Assembly (NCBI RefSeq): GCF_003696345.1
Contig: NZ_RFLX01000004.1
Coordinates: 186,001-250,000 of the forward strand
Length of the DNA stretch: 64,000 nt
Source: Teichococcus wenyumeiae
GTDB taxonomy: Bacteria > Pseudomonadota > Alphaproteobacteria > Acetobacterales > Acetobacteraceae
Reading direction: 5' to 3'
Under the pieces are notes generated by a model, which saw only the letters and a list, made by a program, of their open reading frames with translations, was not told the origin of the DNA and did not search any database. Below, piece after piece: positions 55,605-64,000 of this stretch (position 1 is the stretch's first letter; every line of letters begins with the position of its first letter). Both the position numbers and the translations under genes were made by a program.

Positions 55605-56419
55605 GCCGCCCTTCCACCAAAGAGCCGGGACAGGAAGCCCTTCTTCTCGGGGTCGATGAAGCGGTGCGGCCGGTCCTGCCCCAGGAAGCGTGCCACCGCG
55701 TCGGAATAGGCCATGCCGGCGTTGGAATTCTCGTCCAGGATGACGGGATTGCCGGTGTTGGAAGCCTTCAGCACGCTCTCGCTTTCCGGGACCACGCCCA
55801 GCAGCGGAATGGCCAGGATCTCCCGGATGTCCTCCAGCTTCAGCATCTCGCCGCGCTCGACGCGGGCGGGATCGTAGCGGGTGACGAGCAGGTGCTCCTT
55901 CACCGGGTCCCGCTTCTCCTCGGCGCGCTTGGACTTGCTCTGCAGCACGCCCAGGATGCGGTCGGAGTCGCGGACGGAGGAGACTTCAGGGTTGGTCACG
56001 ACCACCGCCTGGTCGGCGAAATAGAGCGCCAGCAGCGCGCCCTTCTCGATGCCGGCGGGGCTGTCGCAAAGGATGTAGTCGAAATCCTTGCTCAGCTCGT
56101 CGATGACGGTCTGCACGCCTTCCTTGGTCAGCGCGTCCTTGTCCCGCGTCTGGCTGGCGGGGAGGATGGACAGCGTGTCCACGCGCTTGTCACGGATCAG
56201 CGCCTGGTTCAGCCGCGCCTCGCCGTTGATCACGTTCACGATGTCGAACACCACGCGGCGTTCCACACCCATGATCAGGTCCAGGTTGCGCAGGCCGACG
56301 TCGAAGTCGATCACGACAGTCTTCTTGCCGCTCTGGGCGAGGCCGGTGGCGAAGGCGGCCGAGGTCGTGGTCTTGCCAACGCCCCCCTTGCCGGATGTCA
56401 CCACGATCACTTGCGCCAT
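55601..56419 (-). CDS. minD: MinD, septum-site ATPase
   Basis: This 272-residue deviant Walker ATPase recruits MinC to the membrane away from midcell. The deviant Walker A loop VTSGKGGVGKTTTSAAFA is at residues 6-23, switch I at VVIDFDVGLRNLDLIMG near 35, and the DYILCDSPAGIE switch II near 115. The C-terminal membrane-targeting helix is KKGFLSRLFGGRA. It is 35 bases after minC and overlaps minE. Confidence 0.98.
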   Translation of the reverse strand: MAQVIVVTSGKGGVGKTTTSAAFATGLAQSGKKTVVIDFDVGLRNLDLIMGVERRVVFDIVNVINGEARLNQALIRDKRVDTLSILPASQTRDKDALTKEGVQTVIDELSKDFDYILCDSPAGIEKGALLALYFADQAVVVTNPEVSSVRDSDRILGVLQSKSKRAEEKRDPVKEHLLVTRYDPARVERGEMLKLEDIREILAIPLLGVVPESESVLKASNTGNPVILDENSNAGMAYSDAVARFLGQDRPHRFIDPEKKGFLSRLFGGRAA

Positions 56420-56454
56420 AGGGTCAGTCTCCTCTCCGCCGGGCCGCGGCCCAG

Positions 56455-57228
56455 TCAGCCCAGCTTGTCGAAACGCATGCTCTCACCGATCAGCCTGACC
56501 TGAACAGGCTTGCCGATCGGTGCTTCAGTCAGGCCCTCACGCACGGCGTAGTAGCCCGCGATGGAGACCAGTTCGGGGTCGAAATTCAGCGCGAAGACGC
56601 GTGCATCGGTGTTGTCCGCTCCCCCAGCAATAGCCCGCCCCCGCAAGGCACCATAGACATGCAGATTGCCATCAGCGATCACCTCGGCGCCAGCATTCAC
56701 CGTGCCGGTGACGATCAGATCTGCATTTTGGGCCCAGACGCGCTGGCCGGCGCGGACGGAGGTATCGACCACCATGGTCGGCCGCGCCATGCCCTCGGGC
56801 AGCGGGGGCGGCGGTGGGGGCTCGGCGCTGGCGGCGGGGGCCTGGGGCGGCGGCTGCGGCGCGGGCTGCTGCACCGGCACATCCTCCTCCCGCCCGCCGG
56901 CGGCGCGCAGCGGCGGCAGGCCGGCGGATTGCGCCAGCGACCTCATTTCCGGCGTGCCGCCGGTGGTGCCGATCGGCATGATCTCGATGTTGCGCAGCTC
57001 GGCCACCAGGCGGGCGAAGTCCACCTCATGGGGCGCCGCCGCGATGTCATCGAGGCCGATGACGATGGGCGCGAAGCGCAGGAAGCCCGGCGCGCGGCGG
57101 AACTGGTCCCCCAGCGCGGGGACGATCACCTCGGGCCGCGCATCCAGCAGCCGCAGCACCAGCAGGTTGAAATTGGCGCCCCGCAGCCGGAACGGCTCGA
57201 AGCGGGGCTGGGCGGCGGGGGCTGACAT
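56455..57228 (-). CDS. minC: MinC, septum-site inhibitor
   Basis: This 257-residue FtsZ inhibitor has an N-terminal domain (FRLRGANFNLLVLRLLDARP near residue 13) and a C-terminal beta-helix (AGQRVWAQNADLIVTGTVNA, then ADGNLHVYGALRGRAIAGG near 190). The linker is unusually long and Pro-rich (PPPPPPLPEG near 140-150). I chose ATG 57228; an in-frame ATG 12 codons upstream cannot be ruled out, and neither has a strong ribosome binding site. It is the first gene of minCDE. Confidence 0.92.
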   Translation of the reverse strand: MSAPAAQPRFEPFRLRGANFNLLVLRLLDARPEVIVPALGDQFRRAPGFLRFAPIVIGLDDIAAAPHEVDFARLVAELRNIEIMPIGTTGGTPEMRSLAQSAGLPPLRAAGGREEDVPVQQPAPQPPPQAPAASAEPPPPPPLPEGMARPTMVVDTSVRAGQRVWAQNADLIVTGTVNAGAEVIADGNLHVYGALRGRAIAGGADNTDARVFALNFDPELVSIAGYYAVREGLTEAPIGKPVQVRLIGESMRFDKLG

Positions 57229-57432
57229 CGGCTGCGGTGCGAGTCCTGTTTTTCGAGGGCGCATGGCCGGCGCCAGACATGGTCGCCACCATCCCCATAC
57301 CTATACAGGCCAGACGCGCCGCGGCGAAGCCCGGGTGGGATAAACCCTGCGGATTCCGTGGTTTTTCCGCCGCAATGTGGCCGAATCGGGCGCCCGCCCC
57401 TACCCTGCCGCCGCACTGAGCAGGAGCGAGCG

Positions 57433-57879
57433 ATGCCGAAGCAGATCCCCCGCCGCGCGGAATACCGTCACTTCATCCAGGTGCCGACGCGCTGGGCGGA
57501 CCAGGACGCGCTGCAGCACATCAACAACGCCGTCTACTACACCTACTTCGACACGGCGGTGGCCAGCTTCCTGCACGGCACCGGCATCCTGGACAATCAC
57601 GCCTCCGCCGTCACCGCCGTGGTGGTGGAGACCACCTGCCGCCACCATGCCCCCGCCTTCTTCCCGGATGTGCTGGATGTCGGGTTGCGGGTGGCCCATG
57701 TGGGCAATTCCTCCATCCGCTACGAGATCGGCATCTTCCGCGCTGGCCAGGAGACCGCCTGCGCCGAGGGCCACTTCATCCATGTGCACGTGGACCGGCA
57801 GGACATGAGCCAGACACGCCCGGTGCCGGAGGCCCTGCGCGCCGCCGTGGCACCGCTGATAGTCACGCCTGCCGGCTGA
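57433..57879 (+). CDS. YbgC-type acyl-CoA thioesterase (hot-dog fold)
   Basis: This 148-residue 4-hydroxybenzoyl-CoA-thioesterase-like protein has the catalytic RWADQDALQHINNAVYYTYF segment at residues 20-39, with the conserved Asp before the INN motif, then VVVETTCRHHAPAFFPDVLD near 62. It would hydrolyse short or aromatic acyl-CoA. CAGGAG precedes ATG 57433. It is divergent from minC; its relation to the next gene is unclear. Confidence 0.88.
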   Translation: MPKQIPRRAEYRHFIQVPTRWADQDALQHINNAVYYTYFDTAVASFLHGTGILDNHASAVTAVVVETTCRHHAPAFFPDVLDVGLRVAHVGNSSIRYEIGIFRAGQETACAEGHFIHVHVDRQDMSQTRPVPEALRAAVAPLIVTPAG

Positions 57880-58022
57880 TTTTCGCCAGCGGGAGGCGCA
57901 GCCTGCCCAAGCCGGCGGCGCCCGCCGCCCAGGCTCTGGGCAGCAGAGGATGGCGGGCGGAGCTCGGCAGGCCCGGCACGGCAGTTGCAAGACCGGCAAG
58001 GCCGCAACCGCCAGGATATGCC

Positions 58023-58820
58023 GTGACAATCCTCCCGACATCCGGCCAGCCGCTCGGCAGCCGTGTCTCCGCCACCCGGCTGCCCACGCCAGCCTTGTGG
58101 TTCAGGCTGCTGGCCCAGGATTCGGCGGCACTGCGCCAGGCACGGCCGGGGCAGCTCGACCTGCCCTATGCGTCGGCGGAATGGTGCCGCTGGGACCTCT
58201 TTCCCGCCGCCGACCCCAACCGCCCCTGCCTGATCCTGCTGCATGGCGCCGAGTCACCCGATCGGGAATGGCGCGGCGGCAGCCCACGCGAATGCTCCGC
58301 CCTGGCGGAAGGCCTGCGCGCCCATGGCTGGGCCGCCGCGCTGCCAGGGCGCGGCCTGGCCCCGGCGGTCACGCCCAGCCGCATCGTGCACGAGACGCAC
58401 AAGGCCCTGGGATGGCTGGCGGCACAAGGCCCACGGCATGGCATCGCGGGGCCGCTGGTGGTGGCTGGGTGGGGGGCCGGCGCGCATCTGGCGGCACTGG
58501 CGCTGGACCACCCGCATGTCGTTGCCGGCATGGGCATCTGCGGCGCCTACGAGCTGGATGCCGATGGCGCGGATGCGACCGAACTGGAAGTCGCGGTGCT
58601 CTCGCCCCTGCACCTGCCGGTGGTACGGAAGCCATTCGTCCTGGCGCATGAGGGGGCGGAAGCCGCGGCGGCCTCGGCCGCCTTTCATGCCGCACGGCAG
58701 GCCGGCGGCGGCTCGGGCAGGCTGATCGCCCTGCCCGGCCAGGGCACCACTCGGCTGCTGGATGAGCTGCGCGCGCCGGATGGCGCGCTGTGCCGTGCGG
58801 TGCTGGAGTTGGCGGGTTAG
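58023..58820 (+). CDS. kynurenine-formamidase-like alpha/beta hydrolase fold lacking the nucleophile
   Basis: This 265-residue protein follows the kynurenine formamidase pattern: [18 protein letters not shown] near residue 68, [20 protein letters not shown] near 106, and [20 protein letters not shown] near 143. The nucleophile elbow normally reads GHSAG; here it is GWGAG, so Ser is replaced by Gly, and no other GxSxG is present. Activity is thus unlikely unless a non-canonical mechanism is used. The start is GTG 58023 with AGGA six bases upstream. It ends overlapping the convergent glyoxalase gene. Confidence 0.65.
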   Translation: MTILPTSGQPLGSRVSATRLPTPALWFRLLAQDSAALRQARPGQLDLPYASAEWCRWDLFPAADPNRPCLILLHGAESPDREWRGGSPRECSALAEGLRAHGWAAALPGRGLAPAVTPSRIVHETHKALGWLAAQGPRHGIAGPLVVAGWGAGAHLAALALDHPHVVAGMGICGAYELDADGADATELEVAVLSPLHLPVVRKPFVLAHEGAEAAAASAAFHAARQAGGGSGRLIALPGQGTTRLLDELRAPDGALCRAVLELAG

Positions 58821-59212
58821 GCCGGCTTCCGCTCGATCAGCTCGATCTTGTAGCCGTCCGGGTCCTCGATGAAGGCGATGACGGTGGTGCCGAACTTCAC
58901 CGGGCCGGGCTCGCGCGAGATCTTCACGCCCTCGGCGCGCAGCTTGTCGCAGGTGGCGTAGATATCGGGCACGCCGATCGCCAGGTGGCCGAAGGCATTG
59001 CCCAGCTCGTACTTCTCGACGCCATAGTTGTAGGTCAGCTCGATCACCCCCGCGCCCGTGCTCTCCGGCGCGAAGCCGACGAAAGCGAGGGTGTACTTGC
59101 CGTCCGGCACGTCGTTGCGGCGCAGTTCCTTCATGCCCAGGAGGCGGGTGTAGAAGTCCACGCTGCGGTCCAGGTCGCCGACGCGGATCATGGTGTGCAG
59201 GAAGCTGCTCAT
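58817..59212 (-). CDS. gloA: VOC-superfamily lactoylglutathione lyase (glyoxalase I)
   Basis: This 131-residue metalloenzyme converts the methylglyoxal-glutathione adduct to lactoylglutathione. Metal and substrate landmarks are [20 protein letters not shown] at residues 5-24, [20 protein letters not shown] near 60-79, and [16 protein letters not shown] at the end, holding His, Glu, His and Glu ligands. The length matches E. coli GloA. ATG 59212 overlaps lpxI by ATGA, so it is the last gene of the bamA-lpx operon. Confidence 0.92.
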   Translation of the reverse strand: MSSFLHTMIRVGDLDRSVDFYTRLLGMKELRRNDVPDGKYTLAFVGFAPESTGAGVIELTYNYGVEKYELGNAFGHLAIGVPDIYATCDKLRAEGVKISREPGPVKFGTTVIAFIEDPDGYKIELIERKPA

Positions 59213-60123
59213 GCCGGGTTCTCCGTTTGCTCGATAGGCGCCCATTCAGGCGCGAAAGGGTCCAGGGCCAGCACGAACATGCCGGCAGCCTCGGCGGCGG
59301 CCAGCGTCGCGGGGCGGTCGATGACAATGGTGCCGTCCGCCTGGATGGCAATGCCCCGCAGGCCGGCCGCGGCGGCGGCGGCCACGGTATCCGGCCCGAT
59401 GGTCGGCAGGTCCACCCGCCGGTCCTGCCCAGGCTTCATCACTTTCACGAAAACGCCGCCGGGGCCTTCGCGCTGCAATGTACCGGCGCGGGCCAGCATG
59501 GCGTCAGTGCCCTCGATGGCCTCCACCGCCAGCACCAGCCCCTGCTGCACCACGCAGCCTTGCCCCACATCGGCGGCGCCGATGATGCGCACCACATGCA
59601 GGCCACGGCGGATATCCAGCACCGCCTGCTCATCCGGCTGCACCGAGGTCAGCACGCCGGGCTGGTCCACGAGGATCTCGGTCATGATCTGGCGGGCTTC
59701 CAGCGGGTTGAAGCCTTCCTCCCGCAGCACCTGCACCACGGCCGTCAGCAGCGAGTCATCGCCGCCGAAGGCCTTCATGCCGACGCGCGGCAGCAGGCGG
59801 GCGGCGCCGGCATCCGGGCGCAGGGACAGGAAGCTGGGCCGGCGCACGGCACCGGCCAGGATCAGGTCCCGCACCCCGGCGGCACGCAGCCAATCCAGCA
59901 TGCGCCCGGCGGCGCCCATGCGGCAGACAATATGAGGATAGGCAGCATAATCGGCCGGATTGGCGAAGCCCTCCAGCACGACAACATGCACAGGCCGGCC
60001 CGCCGCCTGGGCGGAGGCCGCCGCGCGCTGCGGCAGCAGGCCGCCGCCGGCGATGATGCCCAACGGCCCGCCCAGCGGCGCCCGGAAGCCCAGCTTGGCC
60101 ACGGTGGCGGCGGAAAGCGCCAT
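59209..60123 (-). CDS. lpxI: LpxI, UDP-2,3-diacylglucosamine pyrophosphatase
   Basis: This 304-residue DUF1009 enzyme releases UMP to make lipid X in lipid A synthesis, replacing LpxH as in Caulobacter. The N-terminal [15 protein letters not shown] near residue 20, [14 protein letters not shown] near 92, [18 protein letters not shown] near 120, and the C-terminal [18 protein letters not shown] near 230 with catalytic Asp are typical. It follows lpxA by five bases. Confidence 0.95.
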   Translation of the reverse strand: MALSAATVAKLGFRAPLGGPLGIIAGGGLLPQRAAASAQAAGRPVHVVVLEGFANPADYAAYPHIVCRMGAAGRMLDWLRAAGVRDLILAGAVRRPSFLSLRPDAGAARLLPRVGMKAFGGDDSLLTAVVQVLREEGFNPLEARQIMTEILVDQPGVLTSVQPDEQAVLDIRRGLHVVRIIGAADVGQGCVVQQGLVLAVEAIEGTDAMLARAGTLQREGPGGVFVKVMKPGQDRRVDLPTIGPDTVAAAAAAGLRGIAIQADGTIVIDRPATLAAAEAAGMFVLALDPFAPEWAPIEQTENPA

Positions 60124-60128
60124 CCCGC

Positions 60129-60992
60129 TCAGCCCTCCGCCGAGTCCTCGTCGTCCACGATCTCGCGCCCGGCCTTGCAGAGCCCGCGGCGGCTGTCGGC
60201 GCGGACGAAATCCAGGATCTCCCGCACCACCGGGTCGGCGCCATGCTGCGCCTCCACGGCGGCCAAGCGGTCCTCGAAGACGCCGGGAGAGCGGAACAGC
60301 GTGCGATAGATGCCGCGCAGCACATGGATCTGCGCGCGCGGGAAGCCCCGGCGCCTCAGCCCGATCAGGTTGAGCCCGGTCAGACGCGCCCGGTTGCCCA
60401 TGACGGCACCGAAGGGGATCACATCCGCCTCCACGCCGCTCATGCCGCCGATCACGGCCTGCCGGCCGATGCGCACGAACTGGTGCAACGCTGCGCCGCC
60501 GCCCACGAAGACGGTGTCCGCGATCCGCACATGGCCGCCGAGCATGACGTTGTTGGCCAGGATGACGTGGTGGTCCAGTTCGCAGTCATGGCCGATATGG
60601 GCGACGCACATGATCAGGCAGTCCGCGCCCACCCTGGTGACGCCATGGCCGCCGACGCTGCCACGGTGGATCGTGGCATGCTCGCGGATCACGGTGCGGG
60701 CGCCGACCTCGACGCGGGTCGGCTCGTCCTTGTACTTCAGGTCCTGCGGCGGCAGTCCGACGCTGGCGAAGGACATCACCTGCACGCCGGCGCCCAGATG
60801 CACCCGGCCATCGATCACGGCATGGGACTGCAGGAAGACGCCTTCCTCCAGCACCGCCTCGGCGCTGACGATGCACCAGGGACCGATACGGCAATTGGGG
60901 CCGATGCGGGCGCCCTCGGCCACCACGGCGGTGGGGTGGATCACGGCGCTGGGGTCGATGCCCTGCGCCAAGCTGGTCACCTGGTCTGGCAC
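60129..60992 (-). CDS. lpxA: UDP-N-acetylglucosamine acyltransferase LpxA
   Basis: This 287-residue left-handed beta-helix enzyme transfers a 3-hydroxyacyl chain to UDP-GlcNAc. Hexapeptide repeats fill the first two thirds ([20 protein letters not shown] near residue 18). The catalytic His is in LIMCVAHIGHDCELDHHVIL near 125, and the C-terminal helical domain includes GLNLIGLRRRGF near 205. The start is GTG 60992, four bases after fabZ; no ATG fits. Confidence 0.96.
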   Translation of the reverse strand: MPDQVTSLAQGIDPSAVIHPTAVVAEGARIGPNCRIGPWCIVSAEAVLEEGVFLQSHAVIDGRVHLGAGVQVMSFASVGLPPQDLKYKDEPTRVEVGARTVIREHATIHRGSVGGHGVTRVGADCLIMCVAHIGHDCELDHHVILANNVMLGGHVRIADTVFVGGGAALHQFVRIGRQAVIGGMSGVEADVIPFGAVMGNRARLTGLNLIGLRRRGFPRAQIHVLRGIYRTLFRSPGVFEDRLAAVEAQHGADPVVREILDFVRADSRRGLCKAGREIVDDEDSAEG

Positions 60993-60996
60993 CGGC

Positions 60997-61485
60997 TCAG
61001 GCGCCCACGATCATGGCGGTGATGACCGCCTCGGCCACCACGGCTCCATCGACGCGCGCGACGCAGCCGAACTTCCAGACATTGCCGCGCTGCCGCTCCT
61101 TGTTCACATGGATGCGCAGCTGATCGCCAGGGCCCACGGGCTTGCGGAACTTCGCGTTCTCGATGCTCATGAAATACACCAGCCGGCCGCGCGCGGAGGC
61201 GCCCAGCGTCTCGACCACCAGCACGCCGGAGGTCTGCGCCATGGCTTCCACGATCAGCACGCCCGGCATCACCGGATGCGCCGGAAAGTGGCCCTGGAAG
61301 AAATTCTCGTTGATGGTGACGTTCTTGATGCCGATGGCGCTCTCGCCCAGCACCACATCCACCATCCGGTCCACCAGCAGGAACGGGTAGCGGTGTGGGA
61401 TCGCCTGCATGATGCGGGCGATATCGACCGCCTCGATCCGATCTCCACCCGCTCCTTCCGGAGTTGCCTGTTCTTGCTGGTCCAT
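60997..61485 (-). CDS. fabZ: 3-hydroxyacyl-ACP dehydratase FabZ
   Basis: This 162-residue hot-dog-fold dehydratase serves fatty acid synthesis. Landmarks are [20 protein letters not shown] near residue 25, the catalytic His and Glu in [20 protein letters not shown] near 60-79, and [19 protein letters not shown] near 102. It lies between lpxD and lpxA, competing with them for 3-hydroxyacyl-ACP. A short acidic N-terminal extension precedes the domain. Confidence 0.97.
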   Translation of the reverse strand: MDQQEQATPEGAGGDRIEAVDIARIMQAIPHRYPFLLVDRMVDVVLGESAIGIKNVTINENFFQGHFPAHPVMPGVLIVEAMAQTSGVLVVETLGASARGRLVYFMSIENAKFRKPVGPGDQLRIHVNKERQRGNVWKFGCVARVDGAVVAEAVITAMIVGA

Positions 61486-61490
61486 GGTTG

Positions 61491-62558
61491 TCAGTCCGTC
61501 TTGTCTGGCCGGGTGCGGCCGGATTGCGCCGTCGCGGGCTTCCCGCCGCGGGCGCCGATGTTGCGCTGCTGGATGGAGGCACGGAGCCAGTCGCGCAAGG
61601 GCATTGCGGGCGTGCCGGCCATGTCCATACCGTCCGGGATGTCCGAGAGCACCCCCGCCTGAGCGCCGATCCGCGCCTTAGAGCCGATCTTGAGATGGCC
61701 CGCGAAGCCCGCCTGCCCGGCTGCCGTCACGTAATCGCCCAGCACGGTGGAGCCGGAGATACCGACCTGCGACACGATCACGCAGCCCCGCCCCGTCGCC
61801 ACGTTGTGGCCGATCTGCACCAGGTTGTCGAGCCGCGTGCCCGGGCCGATCACGGTGTCGTCCAGCGTGCCACGGTCGACGCAACTATTGGCGCCGATCT
61901 CCACCTCATCGCCCAGAATGACACGGCCAAGCTGCGGGATGGTGACGAAGCGGCCCTCGGGCGTCGGCGTGAAGCCGAAGCCCTCGTTGCCCACCCGCGC
62001 ACCACCATGCAGCGTGACGCGATGGCCGGCGATGCAATGGCTGACGCTGGCATGCGGATGCAGCCGGCAATCATCCCCGAAGATGCAGCCGGGGCCGATC
62101 ACGACATGGGCGCCCACGGTGCAGCGGGCGCCGAGCTTCACGCCTGCGCCGATCACCGCATGGGGGCCGATCTCGCAGCCCTCGCCCAGCTCGGCATCCG
62201 GCGCCACCACGGCGGTGGGATGGATGCCCGGCTGACGCTCCGGCCCTGGATGGAACAGGGCCGCGATGCGGGCGAAGACCAGGTGCGGCATGGGCGAGAC
62301 CAGGGCCGCCACGCCCTCCGGCACGGAAGCAAGGAAGCCCTCGGCCAGCACCACGGCGCCGGCCCGGGTCTCGCGCAGCGCCGCGAGGTGGCGGCGGCCG
62401 TCGAGGAAGGAGACATCCCCCGCCCCGGCCGAGCCAAGCGGCGACACGCCCTGCAGCAGCCGCGCGCCATCCCCCACCGCGCGCGCCCCGGTGGCCTCGG
62501 CAAGCCGCGCCAGGCTGTGCGGCCCGGTGCCGGGATGGAAGCGCGGATCGACGGGCAT
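61491..62558 (-). CDS. lpxD: UDP-3-O-acylglucosamine N-acyltransferase LpxD
   Basis: This 355-residue trimeric enzyme adds the second acyl chain in lipid A synthesis. An N-terminal uridine-binding domain (residues 1-105) is followed by hexapeptide repeats ([20 protein letters not shown] near 110), the catalytic His in [20 protein letters not shown] near 252 and a C-terminal helix. The tail [16 protein letters not shown] is short and basic. It is eight bases after skp. Confidence 0.96.
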   Translation of the reverse strand: MPVDPRFHPGTGPHSLARLAEATGARAVGDGARLLQGVSPLGSAGAGDVSFLDGRRHLAALRETRAGAVVLAEGFLASVPEGVAALVSPMPHLVFARIAALFHPGPERQPGIHPTAVVAPDAELGEGCEIGPHAVIGAGVKLGARCTVGAHVVIGPGCIFGDDCRLHPHASVSHCIAGHRVTLHGGARVGNEGFGFTPTPEGRFVTIPQLGRVILGDEVEIGANSCVDRGTLDDTVIGPGTRLDNLVQIGHNVATGRGCVIVSQVGISGSTVLGDYVTAAGQAGFAGHLKIGSKARIGAQAGVLSDIPDGMDMAGTPAMPLRDWLRASIQQRNIGARGGKPATAQSGRTRPDKTD

Positions 62559-62566
62559 GGCCCGGT

Positions 62567-63349
62567 TCAGTTCCGGCGGTTCTGCTGGCCCTGATTGCCG
62601 TTCTGGGCCGGTCGCTGGTTGTTGTTGGCGGCGGGGGCCGGGGCATCCTCGGCCGGCACGCTCACGCTCTTCAGGATCTTGTTGAGCTGCACGGCCACTT
62701 CCGGCGTCAGGTCGAAGGGCGGCTCATTGAAGATCACCAGCGGGCGCGGCAGCACCAGGTTCACCTTGCGGCTGGAAGCCACCTGACGGATCACCACCGC
62801 CAGCGCCTGCTCGATCTCCATCAGGCTGCCCTGGGCCGCCTGCTCGATGGCGCGGGAGCGGTCACGGAAGATCTTCTGGGCGTCCTGTACGCGGTCCTGC
62901 AGGTCACGCTCCTTAGTGCGCAGGTCCTCGGGCGAGAGACCGGCGCGCTGGGCGGCCAGGGCCTGCTGCTCGTCGCGCCAGCGGGCCTGCTCCTTCTGCA
63001 GGTCGTCGTTCAGCTTGGCGCGGCGCTTCTCGATCTCTTCCCGCACGCCGTTGAAGGCGGTGGACTGGCGCTGCACTTCCGGCACATCGACAATGCCGAT
63101 GACGGCAGCCGGCGGCTGCTCGCCGGGCGGCAGCGGCGCCGGGTTCGGCTGCACGGCGCGCTGCGCCGGGCGCTGCTGCTGTTGGGCCGGGCGCTGGGCC
63201 GGGGCCTGCGCCGGGCGCTGCTGCTGGGCACCGCCCTGGCCCTGGCCAGGAACGAACCACTCCTGCTGTTGCTGGGCCATGGCGGCGCCGCCGAGGCTGG
63301 AAGTGGAAAGCAGAATCGCCGCCAGGGCGACCGTTGCGCGTCGCGCCAT
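62567..63349 (-). CDS. skp: OmpH/Skp-family periplasmic chaperone with Gln/Pro-rich insert
   Basis: This 260-residue protein has a signal peptide (TVALAAILLSTSSLGGAAMA at residues 6-25). The OmpH core runs from IGIVDVPEVQRQSTAF near 85, through a long coiled coil (REEIEKRRAKLNDDLQKEQA), to NLVLPRPLVIFNEP near 205. Between signal and core is a low-complexity insert of about 55 residues made almost wholly of Gln, Pro and Ala, and the C-terminus is a second Asn/Gln-rich tail. Skp holds unfolded barrels for BamA, the next gene upstream. ATG 63349 has GGAG 10 bases upstream. Confidence 0.9.
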   Translation of the reverse strand: MARRATVALAAILLSTSSLGGAAMAQQQQEWFVPGQGQGGAQQQRPAQAPAQRPAQQQQRPAQRAVQPNPAPLPPGEQPPAAVIGIVDVPEVQRQSTAFNGVREEIEKRRAKLNDDLQKEQARWRDEQQALAAQRAGLSPEDLRTKERDLQDRVQDAQKIFRDRSRAIEQAAQGSLMEIEQALAVVIRQVASSRKVNLVLPRPLVIFNEPPFDLTPEVAVQLNKILKSVSVPAEDAPAPAANNNQRPAQNGNQGQQNRRN

Positions 63350-63421
63350 CGTCGGAATACTCCGTGCCGGCCAGGGTTGGGCGTGGTCTTCGCCGCGCGC
63401 CGACACCCGGGCATGGTTGGC

Positions 63422-63443
63422 GGGGGGCGCCTTGCCGCCCCCC
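63422..63443 (-). terminator. hairpin between bamA and skp
   Basis: GGGGGGCG (63422-63429) pairs with CGCCCCCC (63436-63443) around a 6-base loop. No T-run. It could attenuate transcription or protect mRNA between bamA and the downstream lpx genes. Confidence 0.4.
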
Positions 63444-63471
63444 GGTGGCTGATTAGGCAGCCGGAACAGGA

Positions 63472-64000
63472 TCAGAACCGGGTGCCGAAGCCGAAGCGGA
63501 AGACCTGCGTCTCGTCGTAGGACTTCTTCACCACGGCCTGCGCCAGGTCGATGTTGATGAGGCCGAAGGGGCTGCGCCAGGAAATGCCGACGCCCACGCC
63601 TACACGCGGGCTTGCGCTGTCCCGCACGCCTGTATCGGCATCGACATCGCTGAGCGAGCCCACATCGACGAAGGCACGGCCGAGCAGCCCGATCTCGGAC
63701 GGCAGCGGCAGCGGGAAGCGCATCTCGGTGCTCTGCGTCCAGATCACGCGGCCACCCAGCGAGTCGCGGGTGGGGGTGCTGAGGTCGCGCGGGCCGGCGC
63801 CGGCGATGGCGAAGCCACGCAGGTTCTCGCCGCCCAGGAAGAAGCGGTCAACGATGCGTTCCGGCTTGTCGTTGAAGGAACGCATGATGCCGCCGCTGGC
63901 GGAGAGCGAGAGCACGTAGTCCGGGTCACCCAGCCAGCGCTCGAAGGGAATGAAGTAGTTGCCGTCCACCCGGGCGCGCACATAGGCCACATCGCCGCCC
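63472..64000 (-). CDS. bamA: BamA, C-terminal barrel part (cut by window edge)
   Basis: The last 176 residues of the central Bam-complex barrel are visible; the start lies beyond the window. Omp85 landmarks are DRFFLGGENLRGFAIAGAGP, the conserved loop-6 region (RGF in place of VRGF), then TEMRFPLPLPSEIGLLGRAF, FVDVGSLS and the end VFRFGFGTRF with the terminal Phe of the beta-signal. It is upstream of skp-lpxD-fabZ-lpxA-lpxI, the classical order. Confidence 0.95.
   Translation of the reverse strand, partial: GGDVAYVRARVDGNYFIPFERWLGDPDYVLSLSASGGIMRSFNDKPERIVDRFFLGGENLRGFAIAGAGPRDLSTPTRDSLGGRVIWTQSTEMRFPLPLPSEIGLLGRAFVDVGSLSDVDADTGVRDSASPRVGVGVGISWRSPFGLINIDLAQAVVKKSYDETQVFRFGFGTRF

Overview
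The window is a gene-dense, high-GC chromosomal segment of an alphaproteobacterium. The best guess is an Acetobacteraceae member close to Roseomonas, judged from gene content and protein style; no rRNA marker is present. Supporting signs are the Bug-type tricarboxylate-binding protein, the rib-nusB and lpx operon layouts, the neighbouring minC-minD-minE genes, and many 1-4 nt gene overlaps. I found no tRNA, rRNA, CRISPR array, insertion sequence or prophage.

Left part (1-15.5 kb): a truncated DMT permease; a Bug solute-binding protein; a degenerate PLP-fold protein beside a DenD-like erythronate dehydrogenase; a fasciclin lipoprotein; an amidase; and a guanidinium exporter (sugE/gdx) preceded by two ACGG-loop hairpins that form a guanidine-II riboswitch. 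After these come a MarR regulator, a peptidoglycan pair (L,D-transpeptidase and DUF882), yceD with a cytochrome bc1 chaperone, bamE, a cluster of three small genes behind a candidate EcfG stress promoter, thiL and a Tat-exported amidohydrolase.

Middle part (15.5-37 kb): a nine-gene minus-strand operon, rpiB-glyA-nrdR-GNAT-ribD-ribE-ribBX-ribH-nusB, supplies pentose isomerisation, one-carbon units, ribonucleotide-reductase control and riboflavin. The GTP cyclohydrolase II half of its RibBA protein has lost its zinc cysteines. hemB follows, then two esterases and a malonate-type catabolic locus (GntR regulator, malonyl-CoA decarboxylase, MatC-like carrier and a CaiB CoA-transferase where matB would be expected), with a divergent aldehyde dehydrogenase. 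Then come ampG, a GAF histidine kinase split by an in-frame TGA, an AEC permease, smpB and dapA.

Right part (37-64 kb): slt-pgpA-cinA-secG, pyrG, eno, ftsB, a LysR/yeiH divergent pair, an M20 amidohydrolase, tamA-tamB, a second DMT permease, a markedly lower-GC orphan gene encoding a double-glycine leader fused to a coiled-coil body, minCDE, a YbgC-type thioesterase, a hydrolase-fold protein without its nucleophile, and the outer-membrane operon bamA-skp-lpxD-fabZ-lpxA-lpxI plus a glyoxalase gene. Envelope biogenesis (Bam, Tam, Lpx, Slt, Ldt, AmpG) is the dominant theme.

The observations most worth checking are the guanidine-II riboswitch, the TGA at a conserved cysteine of the histidine kinase, the double-glycine-leader protein, and three proteins whose catalytic residues are missing.
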